DNA from: Ancylostoma caninum
Taxonomy: Eukaryota; Nematoda; Chromadorea; Rhabditida; Ancylostomatidae
NCBI GenBank assembly: GCA_037903475.1
Contig: JBAJFG010000111.1
Span: 1,674,001-1,738,000 of the forward strand
Reading direction: 5' to 3'
DNA: 64,000 nt
A model generated the notes under the pieces. That model ran no database searches. It was not told the origin of the DNA and worked only from the letters and a program-made list of their open reading frames with translations. Both the position numbers and the translations under genes were made by a program. This document shows positions 35,313 through 50,166 of the stretch, one piece after another (position 1 is the stretch's first letter; every line of letters starts with the position of its first letter).

Positions 35313-38300
35313 AAAATAAAAATGAAAAAACTTCTGTTTGGTTCCCTTTATAGATATCCAGATTCATGTTTTCAGTAAAGTAGTCACCTTTTCCATAAAA
35401 TTGGAATCGATAATCGATTCTATAAAAATAAAAATTACTCTGCAGATTTCTGTAATATTTTTAGTGAATGTTACAATTACTGAAATTTAGTAAATTTTTA
35501 TCTTCATCACCAGTGTTTTTATTTATTGAGTGTGATAGTTGTCTTTTATTGATTGATTGTTGGTGATAGCAATAATGACATTAATATGTAGTAATAATGC
35601 TTCGTTATCCACACATAAGTTGAGCAGAAGACATGAAGCCACACAACCTTGAGTAATGAGGAACGAACGAGCGCCACTAGCCGCTACAGCACATATAATT
35701 CTCCTAAAACGGCAATTTTTTTGAAGCCACAAATCAGAAACTCTCCGTCAAATTGCTTGGATTTGCAGATTCCGAGGAAGAATGACTATTAGTCGGATTC
35801 CCAAACAACGTTTATTTCGTAGAACATGTTAATTCATACATTCTGAGAAACAGTGTTCTCTGTATATAACAACGAAAATTTGTCATTGTATTTGTATTGT
35901 ACACAGCACTTCAAGAACTGGTATAGGTTATAGGCCTCTTTCCACCTGAAAATACTTATAGATTAGCTCATTTATTGATTATATTGGTTCTATCGATTTT
36001 TTACTACTTTTACCTGAATGTCAGTAAAGACGTGCCAGTTGGGGTTCTCCAAGAAGTTGAAGGCGAATATGGCAACCATTTCGCACGTAATTGTCTCTTT
36101 GTTGATTTATCGACTTTTATTTTCAGCTTTTTCTGCCCGGGGTCGGTGAGGATATATATGCTAGGATTTTTCGCAAGGCTGGACACGAATGTGAGGACCT
36201 CGCTATTCAAAAATATCGATTTATTTACTTCGTCGTTTCTTGTGCATTTTTGTCCGGAGAGCGGGTTAAGGTTGAGTCTACCGGGTTTTTGGAATACGTT
36301 GAATCGCTATTATTTACTTATTTACCTTGCATTGAGGTAATGAATGAGATGTTTTGCTGAAAAACATGCAGTTTCCAAGAAGAGTCGTTGAAGTCGGTGG
36401 TACCTGTGAGCAAAATTTGGCAAGACTTCGCTCGGGTCGGGTTGTCACTGAAACCAGCCCGCTGTGACGTCACCGGAATTGCAAAAGTTGAGAGATTTTC
36501 GATTTTGAAATTGCCCATTTGTTAAATCAAAAGTCAAATCAGAGCGATAAATCAGATTTCGGCAGTTCGATATTCCTTCCGAACAAATGAAAAAGTTATG
36601 GCGAGACGGCGCTTCCCTCGGTAACATCCGGAGTTTTTCAAAAATTGAACTTTTCGAAAAATCGGCGAAACAATGAGCTAGTCTTTCGTTCATTTGAGCG
36701 AATCCTCTATGCCATCAAACCAAGGGCAGATAAGGTCAACCGTGGGAGTGCTACTGCTTCAAAATGGCAAAGACACTCATCTCCTATTTCGAGCTGTTGT
36801 AGGCTTTCTTAGCAAACATGGACAGCAATACTACTAGCGCAATCAAGGAAATTGTCGTCGAAAACTCCACAGGTCTCTGCGATCCACTCGCTTCAAGTCT
36901 GGAGATAGAAGCTTTTAGGTGCAATCAAGTCCTGAACGACTCCACTTCATGAGGCGGCAGGAGTGCAAGAGTCCGAGTTGCTCCTACGGGACATGACGGT
37001 CATGGATTTGTACCACATGAGTAGGCCAGATTCAGAAAGTAGAGGAAGCTATTGAGGAAAAACAAAGAAGATGGGAAATCCTTATCTGAACCATACATTT
37101 TCCATCCTGTTTTTTCTACTCTTTTCGACGAATGGGTTACAACAAACATGGCAGCAGGACAGGATCCTCGTGCCCCACTCTCGCTATACTCTGGCTCTGT
37201 TGTTTTCAGCTACTATTCTATCTGTCCACTTGTGGTTTCCTTGCAAAAAAAAAAGATTTTTCAAAGTTGAATTAATGACGTGCAAGCTCTATGATTCTCA
37301 AAACTGTTTGTTCTGGGCGAAGGAAACTAGTGACCAGCTCCAGAAATAGTTCATTATCCCTGCTAACGATAATGACTAGGTAGCAGACTGAATAGGTTTC
37401 AAGAAAACATTGAAATTTGGAACTTTCCCTTCAGCTTAGTGCGCTCCGAGTAATCGTGATTTTTCTTCTGATCAGGTCATTTGTATACGATGAGCAATGT
37501 ATGCGAAGACGTTTCACTGCGATATCCTGACATTTCAACACAGTCTTGACTCAGAGTGGACGCTGTCCTCATTCCGTTTTTCCCATAGCATTAACCGATT
37601 AATCGCACCGTGTACACACAGATCACCGCTGCGATCCAGACCTTATTTCCTCTTGCTGCTTGTTTTGGATGCTATTGCACAACCTACAGGTCGCGGTGGA
37701 TGTTTTCACTTCTCTGGCTGATGTTACTTTAACAAGCTTGCAGTTATTCTTTCTGGATGAATTCTGAGTAATTCCTGGGGCCTATTCTAACATGTCTGAA
37801 AGAATTCTACCGCAGCTTGAAAGCGGATGGAGTCCTTGAACAGAGAACGGCCCCGTTCAGCCGGACTATTTGCAATTCAGCGCTTTGCCGATGCGAGAAG
37901 GGGGCTATGCGCCATCAACCACTTAAAAGGTTAGTTGATACGGTGAGCACTCTAGCCGCTGTCGCGAAACGACACTCCTCACCCCTTCTCACAACATCCA
38001 GCCCGCGCAACTCCCACCTTTCTTGCTAACTATTCATCCGGGAATCCACATGATGATTTTCTCTGGAGATGACCATTAAATGGATGCGGCCGAGAGACTG
38101 AGCCATAGTTACCCTGTACAGTCACAATTCCACAATGCGGATGTGGATTTTTACTTCGAGGATTCTATTTCTTAGTTTCGCTACGCCAAATCATAGCTGT
38201 GTTCACTATGGATATTTCACAGCAATTAGCTTACCTGCTGGAGAGTTGCACTAACAGTTACATAATGTGTTCACTATAACTCTATTGTATTGTAGATGGT

Positions 38301-39927
38301 GTCCCAGTGAAGAATGTAAGATGACATCTAACCTCCTCTCTTCCTCTAATAACTTTACTTTTGTATATTCGTCTTAGCACCATCAACTGCAAGTGAACTG
38401 CTTCGCACAACATTTTTAAGAGCATCACTCATCAGGTATCTTCGAATTAGTAAGCAGTTGCAGAACCGTGATAAGTGTGCATCCTGAACACTTCTATACA
38501 AATTCTGTACATCTGTTTCCGACTTCTTGATTTCCCTGCTTTCTTCGGTTAGTAGTTGCCTTAACTTTACTGTGCAGAACTGCATCCGAAGTCGCTGTAA
38601 GTGAGAACGAGATTCTCTCGAAATGACCTATTTTTCCGATCTTTCTAGAAAATCTGGTTCGGATTTTCATCCAAATCTTTGACGTCGCTGCTGCGACATT
38701 GCCCTTATCGTAAAGTTCAGCTCTGATGGAAATTGGCCCCTATAGGATCTGTATTGGAGGGCTTAACCACAACTGTAACAAATAGTGCCCTTTACCCCGG
38801 GAGAGCGACGTGTCATTACGATCTACTTCTTGGTTCCTCGCCGAATTAAGGCCGTTAGTGTTTAAAACCGCATTGTCGCAGAAAGTGAAACGAAGTGCTA
38901 CTTAAGATACAAACGTGTTTTTTCTAGCAACAACTTTGCCTCATAGAAAGCACTGCACGCATGACTGTTCCATTGCCACTTCAGGATTTTGTCGCTGAGC
39001 GCAGAATCTGGGACCACTATAGTGCGCGCCGTTTGTACGGTAGGCAGCTGGGTGCATTTCGTAGAATTCGATGTTGTTGTATCAGACAGACACCACGCAA
39101 CCGAGACGGATGATTCACCCGAACCGACCGTGATCGGCCTTCGGGTGGTTGCCTTCGCGTACGCACGAAAATCCCCTAACGAACACGTCTTAGACAACGC
39201 CGACCGGCGCACTGACCGATTGACGACGCCGAACAGACGCGCGGCTCTCGTCGACTACTATCATCGTCCTTCATCAGAATTAAGCTGGATCGCTGTCGTT
39301 CCGTTCTTATGACTCACATGAAACATTCAATTCTATCTGTTTACTTATACGATATGGTGCTAAGATATTACCTATGTTGTCTTACGAGGAAAATATTTCA
39401 GCAAAGGCTTTCCACATCTTCATCTGAAGACATTTTTCGATGTATAATGTCATCTATGTGTATAAAATGCTGCTACAATCCACTGAACTTCGAAGTGATA
39501 GCACTCAATGAAAATGCTGTATGTAGAGGATTACGAGCTCATTGTCTAGTTTGGAGCAGAATAAAATTCAAATTTGCGAACATGGAAGCTGGTAGTCCAG
39601 GCTAAGTGGTTAGGTGAGCTTGGTTAGTCCACTTTGATTTGTGGGATTTGTAGGACACCGACATCTCAATAAGGGAATGTTGCTTAAACAAGTAAAAGAG
39701 TAACTAACAATTGTTAGGAAAACAGTAACCTTGCAGGGGTTATTCAATAACTAAAAAGCAATAAGTATTAGAAAATGAAGAGGGTGAGGTAAGAAATGGC
39801 ACTTCTTAGCTTAATCTATATGATTTTTGTCGAATACTCTAAAAGAAGGAGAAATATCACTGTAAATATGACGTCTATGTACTTACTACAGGTCTTTTGG
39901 AAGAATTTGTTCATTTTGCAATATGTA
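35313..39927. other. Intergenic between the DM13 genes, part 1
   Basis: Apart from the dispersed repeat at 35.7-36.3 kb, no gene is supported. A GC-richer stretch at about 38.95-39.3 kb is open on both strands for about 100 codons without a recognisable domain. This may reflect base composition, a decayed element or an unknown exon. Confidence 0.4.
35688..36290. repeat. Dispersed repeat, copy 1
   Basis: Blocks shared with 59130-59600 in the same order and orientation include ACGGCAATTTTT, TTGAAGCCACAAAT, AATATGGCAACCATTT and GGATATAT.TGCTAGGATTTT. The copies are diverged, with indels, and neither has terminal inverted repeats or a coding frame that I can identify. Confidence 0.5.
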
Positions 39928-40149
39928 TTGGGTGTTAACATAAGTCCCTGCACTTTTCTTCGGATGTACTTTTCTCCATCTGTTTGTTATCTTTTGAATA
40001 CATGTCATATACGATTCAATAGCGCTAATCTTCTTCTACAAGGAAGTTGTAAAGAGTTTTCTCAAAACCGCAGTATGCTTGAGTTTTAAGCATGCGAAGT
40101 GGGAAATGAGCCAATGAAAAACAGTGCAAGGACTTATGTTAACACCTAA
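39928..40149. mobile_element. Mariner-like MITE, 222 bp
   Basis: Left end TTGGGTGTTAACATAAGTCC and right end (reverse complement) TTAGGTGTTAACATAAGTCC, both continuing with (C/T)TGCACT, are inverted repeats of about 28 bp. TA flanks are at 39926-39927 and 40150-40151. The ends resemble those of the 882 bp element in the ERGIC2 intron (TTAGGTTGTAACATAAGT), so both probably used related mariner transposases. Confidence 0.8.
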
Positions 40150-40151
40150 TA

Positions 40152-43100
40152 CAAAGAAGCAAAGTTTCTCCTCCTTTATGCACAAGTCCTGTATACGTAG
40201 AATACTCTTCACCCCAACAATGACACATCATTTTTGCACCTTCCATTCTTTATTTTTTCTTAGAACTTCTGGTCTCTGCTTGATAATTCACATGTCCTAC
40301 ATCACTTTTATTAACTCCAGAGCTCGATATCAGAGCACACTTACATCAGCACGAGTTTTCATATCGTTAGGCATCTCAAATCTTTGTACATAAGATGTGA
40401 TTCAGCCATTTTTTGGCATCACCATAGGTACAGGGCGCAAGGTTTGCAACATAGCGTTGAAAATTCTCAGATATGACCCTAAAAAAGTGTGATTTCTGTA
40501 GTTTGTCGGTCGAAAAATTAACGGGTGCCACTTTGGTGATTGATGAGGTTCCATTCGACTGTATTATTTCTCGCTTTGAAGTACCGTACATTGGAAAAAT
40601 GGTCTGGTGAAGCTACATTGAAGAGAACCAGCGTAAGCTGATATCGAAAAAGGGGCTCACCATTTAAAATGGAGAAAAGAATAAGCGAACATGTTCTGCT
40701 ATTCAAACGCTACAAAAAAAAAACGGTCAGAGAATTGCCTCACCTTTTCACGACGTCCACTTTTTGTAGATGTTTTTCTCGCTAATTCTTGGCTCAGCTA
40801 CCCATAATACGGTGGCATACTGTATGGTGGTAGGCCTTTATGAAAGTGAATCACTCCACCTCAGATTTTTTTCTGGCCTCGCTCAGCACAGCAGGATGTG
40901 ATTTTTGAAAGAAATTTCAACAGATTAGATATGTCTCCCTTCCTGGATAGCAATGTCCACAAAGAGCAATAAGAAGTTAGGTAATTATAACTGGTTTTTC
41001 TGCGCCAGAGTAAATGCTACATTTCCTTCCAAAGCTCAGAAGTCAACCAAATTATATAAGTTCGCAGGCAGATAACATTTTCCAAACGAGAGAATAGGAT
41101 TAGAGTTTATAAGTGACTGAAATGTTTTTAGAGTTTCCACACTCATGTTTTAATGTTTGGATTACCATATGTATGTTTTTACACAATTTTGAAATAATTT
41201 CCAACCACGTAATTCTGCATGATTTTTTGAATCCTACTCAACTTTAAGGTGACACCGTTAGAAATTATTACTCGTTCTTCGACTCATTGATTTGGTAAGA
41301 TGAGGCCTGATTGCCCGTTCCAAAACAAGGTTCCACACAGAGCTTTGTTTTTGCATGTGTGTGTAACATGCATTTGAGCGAGAAGATTTCCAATGTTAAA
41401 GAAGTTAGTTGTTTCGACCAGATGAAAGCCTTCGTTTCTTCTATGTGAGCCATTTTGCGCTTTTCGCTGGAGAAACCTCTTCTCTCAATTAGCGTATGGT
41501 TCTTTCGAAACAACTTTTTGCTTACACATCGTCATGCATCAGGTCTAATCTAATGTAACAATCTCTGGCTTTCACTCTGAAATGGCTTCTGCCTTTTGCG
41601 AAGACGCTAACGCACTCGAATACCATTCTAAAACAATCATCAGTAAAGAGTAGTCGTGTTTTTTTTTTCTGAATAGACTTTGACTGGCTTCGAATTGTTC
41701 GTTTTTCATCCAATCGTTAGTGCGCTGAGTCATTCAAATCTAGTTGCGTCGATGTCTTGGATCTTGATCGAAAGATTCGGATCTGGTAACTTCCTGAACG
41801 AGATCACTTCCAGTACCTTTAGTAGTTCTGGTGATCCTTCTTCGAACCTGTGGCAAAATCTGCAGCAAATTCGCGACTCTGGCTAGGGTGACCAAGCCCC
41901 AAGGGCACTCAGTTAAAAAACCGTTGAAAGTCCTTGTAGCTGTGCACCTCTCACCTCCTCCAGAAGCCATGTAGGTTGGGGCCTGCCCGAGGTTCCTTAG
42001 AGCATTTATGAAACCTTCTTATCAAATATCTTTCCCATCCTCACGCTTTCGTTTATGTAATTTTTATTTTGCTCTTTGCTCATTGCCAGATTCTCCTATT
42101 GACTCCTCCCCTTCTCCACCTTACCCTTTCTAGAGTTACACCACTCCTTTATGGCTACTTTTTCCAGGCGAAATGCTGTAACTGCATCCATCATCTTCAC
42201 TTTATTACTAACTTCTACTTCTACATTCCGATATCAGGAGAAGGACTGTTTCGCAGTCATTTTCTGTTCATGAGTTCTATAACCTCTAACAATAACTTTT
42301 CCAAGCTGTCAATTTTCGTAATGACTTCAGAGTATCATCCACGCCGGCATTGTCTTTCTTAAATGGAACTGGTTTCGAAAAAGTACGCTCAAAGAACAAA
42401 CATCGAGACACATTTTTCTACTTGCTTCTCACTTAAGTGTAATATTTGCTTTTTCGGATTTTCGACTATTCATTCATTCATTCATTCATTCATTCATTCA
42501 TTCATTCATTCATTCATTCATTCATTCATTCATTCATTCATTCATTCATTCATCCATTCATTGTTTCTAGAAGAAAACGTGTGAGAGTTGAAAGAACATA
42601 GAGACACACTTTATAGGAAAATACGTTTTCAAATCATCTATGGCTCGAATAGTTTTGCAGACATAATACGCTTGAGCTGGCCGAGAGATGAAGTAGTTAT
42701 GATATCCTTGGTTAGTTTTAAGTATGCTGCTACATCTCTGACAGGAAAACAATTGGATCTAAGCGTAGTGTTACCACATGAATAAAACACTTCATTATTT
42801 CACTCCTTCAAATGGTTTTCTCAGCAATTTGCTCGTACGTACGCGACAAATGGCTCTCATGCTCCGTTAGATCTGCCATTAAACAGACAGATCTTCAGCG
42901 TTTCAAATGAGCAGATGCTGGACGTCGGGCTTGTCTGCGCATCCGATTCTTTCATCCGTCGAGCGGGCTGCGTATTGCCGCACTTTTTCTCACCACTAAG
43001 ATCGGCGTATAGAATGACTGTGGGGTTTAGTGTACATAGCAAAGTGGTAGCGATGGTCACTAACGGAGCGCGAACTCGCTTCTCGAGAGCATCACCCTCG

Positions 43101-46100
43101 CGTGGGCCCCTCTCACGCAAATCCTCCTCGACTACGCCAGCATGCGCTTACCGAACTCGTCTCGAGCGGTCCTTGGCACGTTTTTTCCACCCACTTCACT
43201 TCTTTTCCCTCAACAGTTTGCTTATTTGCCGACATTTGTGCTCTGGAGAACGTCCAGGTCCTTCATTTGAAACAATTGTAGCCAACAAGAAACATATGAT
43301 GAAGAAGTCTGTGCGACTATCGGGGTTGTTTTAAGGGTTGACCCAATTTTTCCGGTGCAATAAAATCGGACAATCAGTTGGAACGTTCGCTTTGCAGTGA
43401 TCTCTCGTTCGCCTATTGTTTGAGGAATGGGAGAAGGGGAGTCAGCGAGCGCATGGATAGTCATTCTAGCAGTCAGAGTACTCGTCTGATTTACATGCAC
43501 GATTTCGAAAACGTCCTTGCTCTGTTGACAAATCTGCGCGCGCCGTCTGCAACCAACCATATGCCTGCCAATCCGTGACTAAATCCTCTATTGAATATGC
43601 TCAAGTGACGATCAATGTCATGCGTTCAAGCAGCTTCTTAGAGCAGCCCGGCTTACGGTCGTTTCATATGTGGCAAAATATTTGAACTTCTTAGGACCCG
43701 ACCTTCTTTGAATCTCGTCACTGTGGCTATAGTTCTGTCCAGTAACTTGAGCAGTATATCAGGATTGTACAGTGAAACGTCAGCCGGAATGAAGAGCTTG
43801 ACAATCTTGGTTAACTGCTTAAGTTACTCGACAGAACAGCCAGGACCCCTCTTGAATGGTGCGACATCCTAAACGATTCGCGAAATACTCTTTGTCTCGT
43901 AGAACCGAGTAATGGATAGTTTTTGCTATTGTATGGCCCGACGACTACGTCATTTCGTAAAGATTCTATCTGCAACTTGTTCGCGCCGCTGCAGCATGCA
44001 TCTGTGTTGTCCGCGCTTTTCGGGAACCTCATTTCAACCTGCACCTTAACATGTTCCTGAGTGCTTCCGTTACACATTCACGGTGACGAGTACAACTATT
44101 ACTTTTTCACAGTTGACAATGAATGAGCAAAGCTGGTCATCCATCTTCTGGAGGTCTAACTCTCTCCAAAACCGCTTCACATGGTTGGAATTTGAACGTG
44201 TTGGGTTCATAAATAAGAGACGTCTGATGAGGCGGACTTAGTTTCGCTCGATCTGATGGCGGCGACAGCGGCCTTCCATGTTGTAGATGCTATCGCGAGC
44301 CAGTTCACCGCCCTCATACTATCCGGCTAAGAACCGTTTTTCGCTCGTTTCGTGTACTCTTGCACACAACGGAATACAATGTGGTTGCACAATAGATCAT
44401 TGTTTCATGACTTGTCTGCCTGCTTTTTGTACGAATCAAAAATTTATCGCCGCTGCCCAATCATCATCTCTGTATTTCTTGGACATTACTTTTTACATCA
44501 AGATGGTTTGTACATATTTCTGTTACAGATCACATCCGTTCCACTCTTGTATTTTCGTTTATTGCATCAGCAGCATCGACGTTGCCTTAACGTTCATGTG
44601 TTCAGAGTTGAACATCATAAAGCCGCTGTAACTTTCTGAAATTATCATTCTGGATCAAAAGTTGTAGCTGTTTCTGGAAGGAACATAGATCACACAGCCT
44701 CACACAGCCTTTTAAACTCATTTGAAAGTTTTACTTTTCACTCTGTTTTCAGACAATCATCTTACTTTATGTTTTATGATTACACTGCTACTATTCTTTG
44801 CAATGTCCGTTGTATTTCATATGGCTTAGAAATTCATGCTGAGGACATCCTAAAATTTCTCTGGATATTAGCTAATAAAATCCCTTCTACTTATCTTCCA
44901 ATTCGTCTCGATTTTGGCACAACCACAACTGGTTGGCCCCTATAGTGTGATGTCTTATTTATATATTTATTTGTGCACTCAAAGTGCACAAGCCAAATAG
45001 CGTGAAACAAACAAAAAAAATTGACATTACCAAGCTGTGGTCAGTAAGTAGTAAAACAGAATAAGTAAATATAATGGGGATATCTATGAAGATATGATTA
45101 AACTCTTGAGCCTAACCAAGTATGGCGTTTCTCACCAGAAACAAAAGGTTTCGATTCAGTTTAGCGTTATCTGCTAGAAAAACTTTTCATGTAATAGATG
45201 ACTGATGACCGACGATGTGAGATCGCTTCAAAAAGTGAGATCTTGTTCCACTTCCGTGCACTTCGTCACCTTGAGAATTCGTAAGTCCATATATAACATC
45301 TAAGGTGTGACCGAAGCTCTCAGGGATCCTGATTAGCTGGAACATTGAACATCACTACCTGTTAATAACGGACTGGCTACCAAGCCTTGCACAGGTTGCA
45401 ATTAACTGTTCTTATCCGGTCTAATGAAAGCGCATGGACATCACAAAGCTCATTCCTAGGATATTAGCCACAGTTAGGTATGTGAGGGTCTGCAGATGGC
45501 GGCAGAGTCAGCCGTCCACCGACCCGACCGACCATAGTGACCATAATATGCAAATCCCGGATTATCTCACCACAAAGATATATGGGCGGCTGTAGCCAAA
45601 CCTCGTCTACTGTTTGTGACTAAACTGAAGCAGACGAAATGACAAGGTCGTTCAGCGGTCACGCTACGCTAATGATGAGCGTCCGCTTTTTCGCTTTTGT
45701 TGTCATCATTGCGAACTTTACTGAAGTTTCTTTAACTTATTGCCCATTTATTGTTTGGCTTTCTTCTATCGCTGTATATTACAACATAAAAATCAAGTCT
45801 GGAAGTTCCCCGGAACTGCTTGAACGTAGTTAAAAGTATTTTCAGATGCAGCATTTTCCTACAGTGTAATGTGTCCTGCCCTTTTCTATCGTACATGCTT
45901 ATAGAAGCCAGATGGAAAATCCTCTATCCCATCTAAATAGCCTACCCATACTACGTACTCTACTCCGTTTCCTTCTTCCAGTGACTCAACGTATTCCTCG
46001 AATGTGTGCCTGTGAAGGGCTGTCCCAAACGACCTTCATATTTTCGCCGTGCATAACTGCAAATCATTTTCGTGACTATTAATCTGCTAAAAGAACTTAA

Positions 46101-49100
46101 TGTGATTTGTTTTCCGCTTGCAGTAGGACTTCAAGAGAATAGGATGTTAGTATTGTTGATGTTGTTATTGGCTGTCTAACCTTTATCAGTTCATTATGCA
46201 AAACTTTTTCGTCTTCCACCCGACGCAGCTAATCTGTATTTGTTAAGGCTGTGTGAAAAAGAAAGACATGGATTGGGAATCTTTCAATATTAACTCTTTA
46301 AGTAACCATGAAGTTTCTGCTAATTTGCTCTGCCTTTAATGCACTTCTCATGCTGCTTTTTTTTTTCGTTGAATTTAATAGTTTCTTGAAAATCCTGAGA
46401 ATTTGCACGATGATCTTTCTAAGGGGAATTGCGGTACGAAAAATGCGAAAGGTCTCCAGATTGTTGCTGCTACTAGCTAAAAATGAGATGAGCTAAAAAT
46501 AATTGGAATTTCTTTGCAAGCTTCCACGAAACTTGTCAGGAAAACTTGTGTGAAACCATTGAATGCATGGACTTGTTCATGTCCTTCGATATTTTACTTA
46601 TGATTGATGTGATATTGTTCTCATCCACGCGTGACTCCGGTCCGTGTCTCCAAATAAATAGATAAATATTGAAGAGAAATGACAAGATGGTTGCAGCAAT
46701 CATCAGCTCAATTAGCTCTTAATAGTTCCGCAGAAGTTCAATTTTCGAACCGTGGGTAAAATGTCACGGTTGACCTAAAACTCGTCCAAAAAGAATTCAT
46801 TTCCCATTGCTCGAAAAAATAGCAAGCTCTCATTCGTACGCGCTTTGTTTTTCGTCCATATTTTTTCGCATCTCCTCTTCTTCCACTGTTCCTTTCCATT
46901 CGAGAAGAATTGACGCCACCCGCTGCAAGGATCTGTTGCTGACCGTCCGACTGTATGCGGGCGCTGACGCGTGCGAAGAATTTCCAGTACGAGCGAGGGT
47001 TTCCTTCTTAACTGGTTAATTGTTCCACTTCTTTGCGCGAGATTGCCCGCGCGCCTCCCGTTTTGCTAAGATTAGCGTCTATCCTTCGTATAACTGGATT
47101 TCGACTCTCCCTTTATTCCACTCTACACAAAAAGTAGCGTAGGCTTATTGACTTTATCATGGGAACGTCGCTAGAATGACTGGGAAAATATGGAGTGGGG
47201 CCTGGAAAAAAGCCGCGAGTGACTCCTATGGCTCCCTCTAAGTCCTTGAGTTTTTTTCTGAGCATAGTGAACTTGCAGACGTGTACCTGTGTAGGTTCAA
47301 CGTTAAGAAGCCAGATGTGACTCTTTAATCAGGCAAGTGCAGAGAGGATCGGCAACGGCTCCTCAGAGCGTTGGATGCTTCAGATCTTTATCTAATCCGA
47401 ATGAGGATCGTTATGCTCATCACTATTCTATAATTATACGCTTGCCTTTGACCGATTGCCACCATTTGCTAGAATTCTTACTCTGCGCAACGATAAGATA
47501 AGCGCAGCCAAGGAGGACAAACCTCCTGTCGGCTCCTCCTCAACCTCCTCTATCCCATACCTAGCCGTGTTCCTGGCTTCTTTCTGGCTTTGAGCCAGGC
47601 ATATGCGTGTATTTGTGTGTGGAGGTCCTTGAGGTGTTTGTATAGATGTAGTTGAGGCAACGCTTGCGTCCATTTCGTTTGTTTGCGAGGTCGCCGTTGA
47701 CCCCTGGAAAGCGCGAAGCGTCTTCGGCCATTAGACCTCTTCCTTTTCCTGCTTCCTATTGCTTCCATGTGCCATTTAAAGCCACGTAATCTCGTGGTAA
47801 ATCTTCATTGCTTCATAATTATTCACTAGCCCATGGAGGCCGGGCCTCGCGCAGCATTCTGCTTACACTCGCATCCTATTGTTCGTGTTAATAGACTGAT
47901 CACCTGTTCACGCTAATTGTTGAAATTGTACGTTATTCCTCTGCGATAATTGCTCTCTATTCTTGCCAGACGGGACTTTGCTCGCATTGTCAGACACCCT
48001 ATTACTTCTTTCGCTCCATCTCAGTCGGTCGCTGCGTTTCTTTACAACTTTAACAATCTGCACGGGGTCACACGTGCGAAGTTTCCTTGCAAGTTCTATT
48101 CAGTTTCACTAAAGGGCACTAATGAAGTGGATCCAAGCTTGTGTTCCGATGTCCTGATGGCATTGTGTGTCCCTAATGCATTGGCGGATGTAAGAGGGCG
48201 GGCAAGTGTAGAAGATGAATGCTTTAGCACTCTCGTAATGATGGATGTTTACATGAAGCTCATCATGTCCGAACCTTCCATCATCTTCCATTTTTAGCTA
48301 TCTGTAGTGAGCCTGCCCGAAATTCTGTCATTTCGTCGTGAGGTGCAAGGCCTTTCTACCACCGTTTTGTGATCTTTTCTTTCGTCTTTCTGAGTTTTCT
48401 TTTTCTCAGAGCACCTTTATTTTCAGCTTAATCTGTAAGAACTCATTCTATGTGATTCTATGCCGCTTCACAAATTTTCTGACGGTCATTTTCTTTCTCT
48501 AACTGAAGTTGATAAATGGTTTCTTGCAACTGCGTCAGATAACAGACGGTAGAACTGACTGTCTTGTGACTATGCAACATCAGGACGAAATAATTCCGCT
48601 AGGGACTTCTAGGAAGTCTAAGAAGACCTACTGTTTGAAGCAATCTGACACAAACATCAGCTTCTTTGTACGAAAAGCTGTCAACAGGACAGCAAGATGA
48701 TGAATTCTAGACATCTAGAAAACCATTTCTTTGATATCACACTATATTAGGCACGGTAGAGGTGAGAAAACTTACTTCTGGGTCACTTTGGTAAAAGTAA
48801 ATTGTTCCAGATATGCAGTTCATTGTGTGCAGTCATCAGACTCGCACACTGACAGTAGAGTAGTTAAAAAATCTTTGACACAAAAATGTGACTGTGATTT
48901 AGTGGTGAATACTGAGAAGGAAAAAGCCATGTTCCTTTTTATCTTTTCTAAAGCATCTCGAATGACTACAAGAAGAGGTTATACGCACATGGATGCTACT
49001 TCTGCATTGCTCCTCCCCCTCTCCTGATTTCTGCCCATCGAGGAAATCCAGCTTCTTTCATCGAACTACGAATCTGCCACCCACCAAGATCAACCAATTT

Positions 49101-50160
49101 GATGGCAGTAATTCTAGCCAGTAGATATGTGTCTGTGTGGCAATATGGTAATCCGAGGGCGATTGCGCGATTCGAGGTCCCGGTGTGTGGTATTGGTTCA
49201 GGTGGCGACCCTTGCGACGCATTCATATTGGGTCAAAAGTCCACTCGACTGCTTTGAGGACCAACACCCCGCATGAAAACGCCTTGTGTCGCTGTCGTAT
49301 TTTCGTGCATGTTTTCCCGCGTTCACGTTTATTTCACCTTCATCTATGTACTGTATTTATATGTCTGTGTATGATTTCATTCAGTACATTGCTGTCTCAT
49401 TGTTGGACAACAAGGTTACAGTCACCCCCGCTGCGATTATAATGCGACATGTTAGTGACAATTCCTCAAGCATGATATATGAGCTGCTGCGGCAAAGCAT
49501 ATGTTCGTCATCCATGGTTAATGCAGCTAAGCAGTGCCAATTATTCTTGTGAAGTGGACTCAGGAGGGACGCCCTCACTCACCCTCACACCACAGTTGCT
49601 TGCGCTCTGTTGCGCCACCATCGCCACTAGTGCACAGGCCATGGTCAGTCTCATGCGTCATGACACCTATTTTGTTTATCCTCTATGTGTTCCTGACAGT
49701 AATGGTCCCAAACCTGTCTCTCATTTTGCAGTACTCCTCATTTAACACTTACCAACTACATATTTCTCTTTCTTACACAGTGTCGTGATTTCATCCAGAA
49801 TTTTCGCAGTACCTGTTCCTGAATTTTATTGTATTTTTTGACCTTTCTCTCTGGCAATATCTTAACCAATGAGACACCATCCACAACCTAAAACTCCTGC
49901 ATTTATGTTTATCACGAACTGATATTTTGTGTCTTGAAAAGTCCCATCCCATCGTTGCATCCTGAGAAATCCCGGATCTCTGCACAGCATATCTAATGCC
50001 ACAAGCTCTGATTGGTTTTCGCTTGTGCTTTGAATACATAGTTCTAATCTGGAACTCGAGCAGCTCTTTGAAAATAGTAAAATTCTGGAATTTCTGATGT
50101 ATACTTAGCATGCAGGGCTACGCCTCGATCTGCTCCTGTTTCCTTTGTGGATACCGACTT
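40152..50160. other. Intergenic between the DM13 genes, part 2
   Basis: I found no exon chain or recognisable domain in about 10 kb. The frames at 47434-47768 minus, 47950-48297 plus and 43811-44077 minus are open for 70-115 codons without family similarity. A small tail-like hairpin sequence at about 44955-45030 resembles one at 29190-29250. Regulatory DNA of DM13 gene B presumably lies near the right end. Confidence 0.4.
42468..42562. repeat. CATT tetranucleotide microsatellite
   Basis: About 22 CATT units in a row with a single interruption (CATCCATT) near the right end. Because the period is not a multiple of three, its translation cycles as Phe-Ile-His-Ser; this is not a protein. Confidence 0.95.
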
Positions 50161-50166
50161 CCACCA

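Noticed and set aside
38898..39312. Frames of about 100 codons on both strands
   Set aside because: Both strands are open because the region is GC-rich; neither frame shows a domain or splice context.
42468..42562. CRISPR-like array
   Set aside because: The period is 4 bp, with no spacers; it is a eukaryotic microsatellite.
42363..42584. Open frame with repeated Phe-Ile-His-Ser
   Set aside because: It is the translation of a CATT microsatellite.
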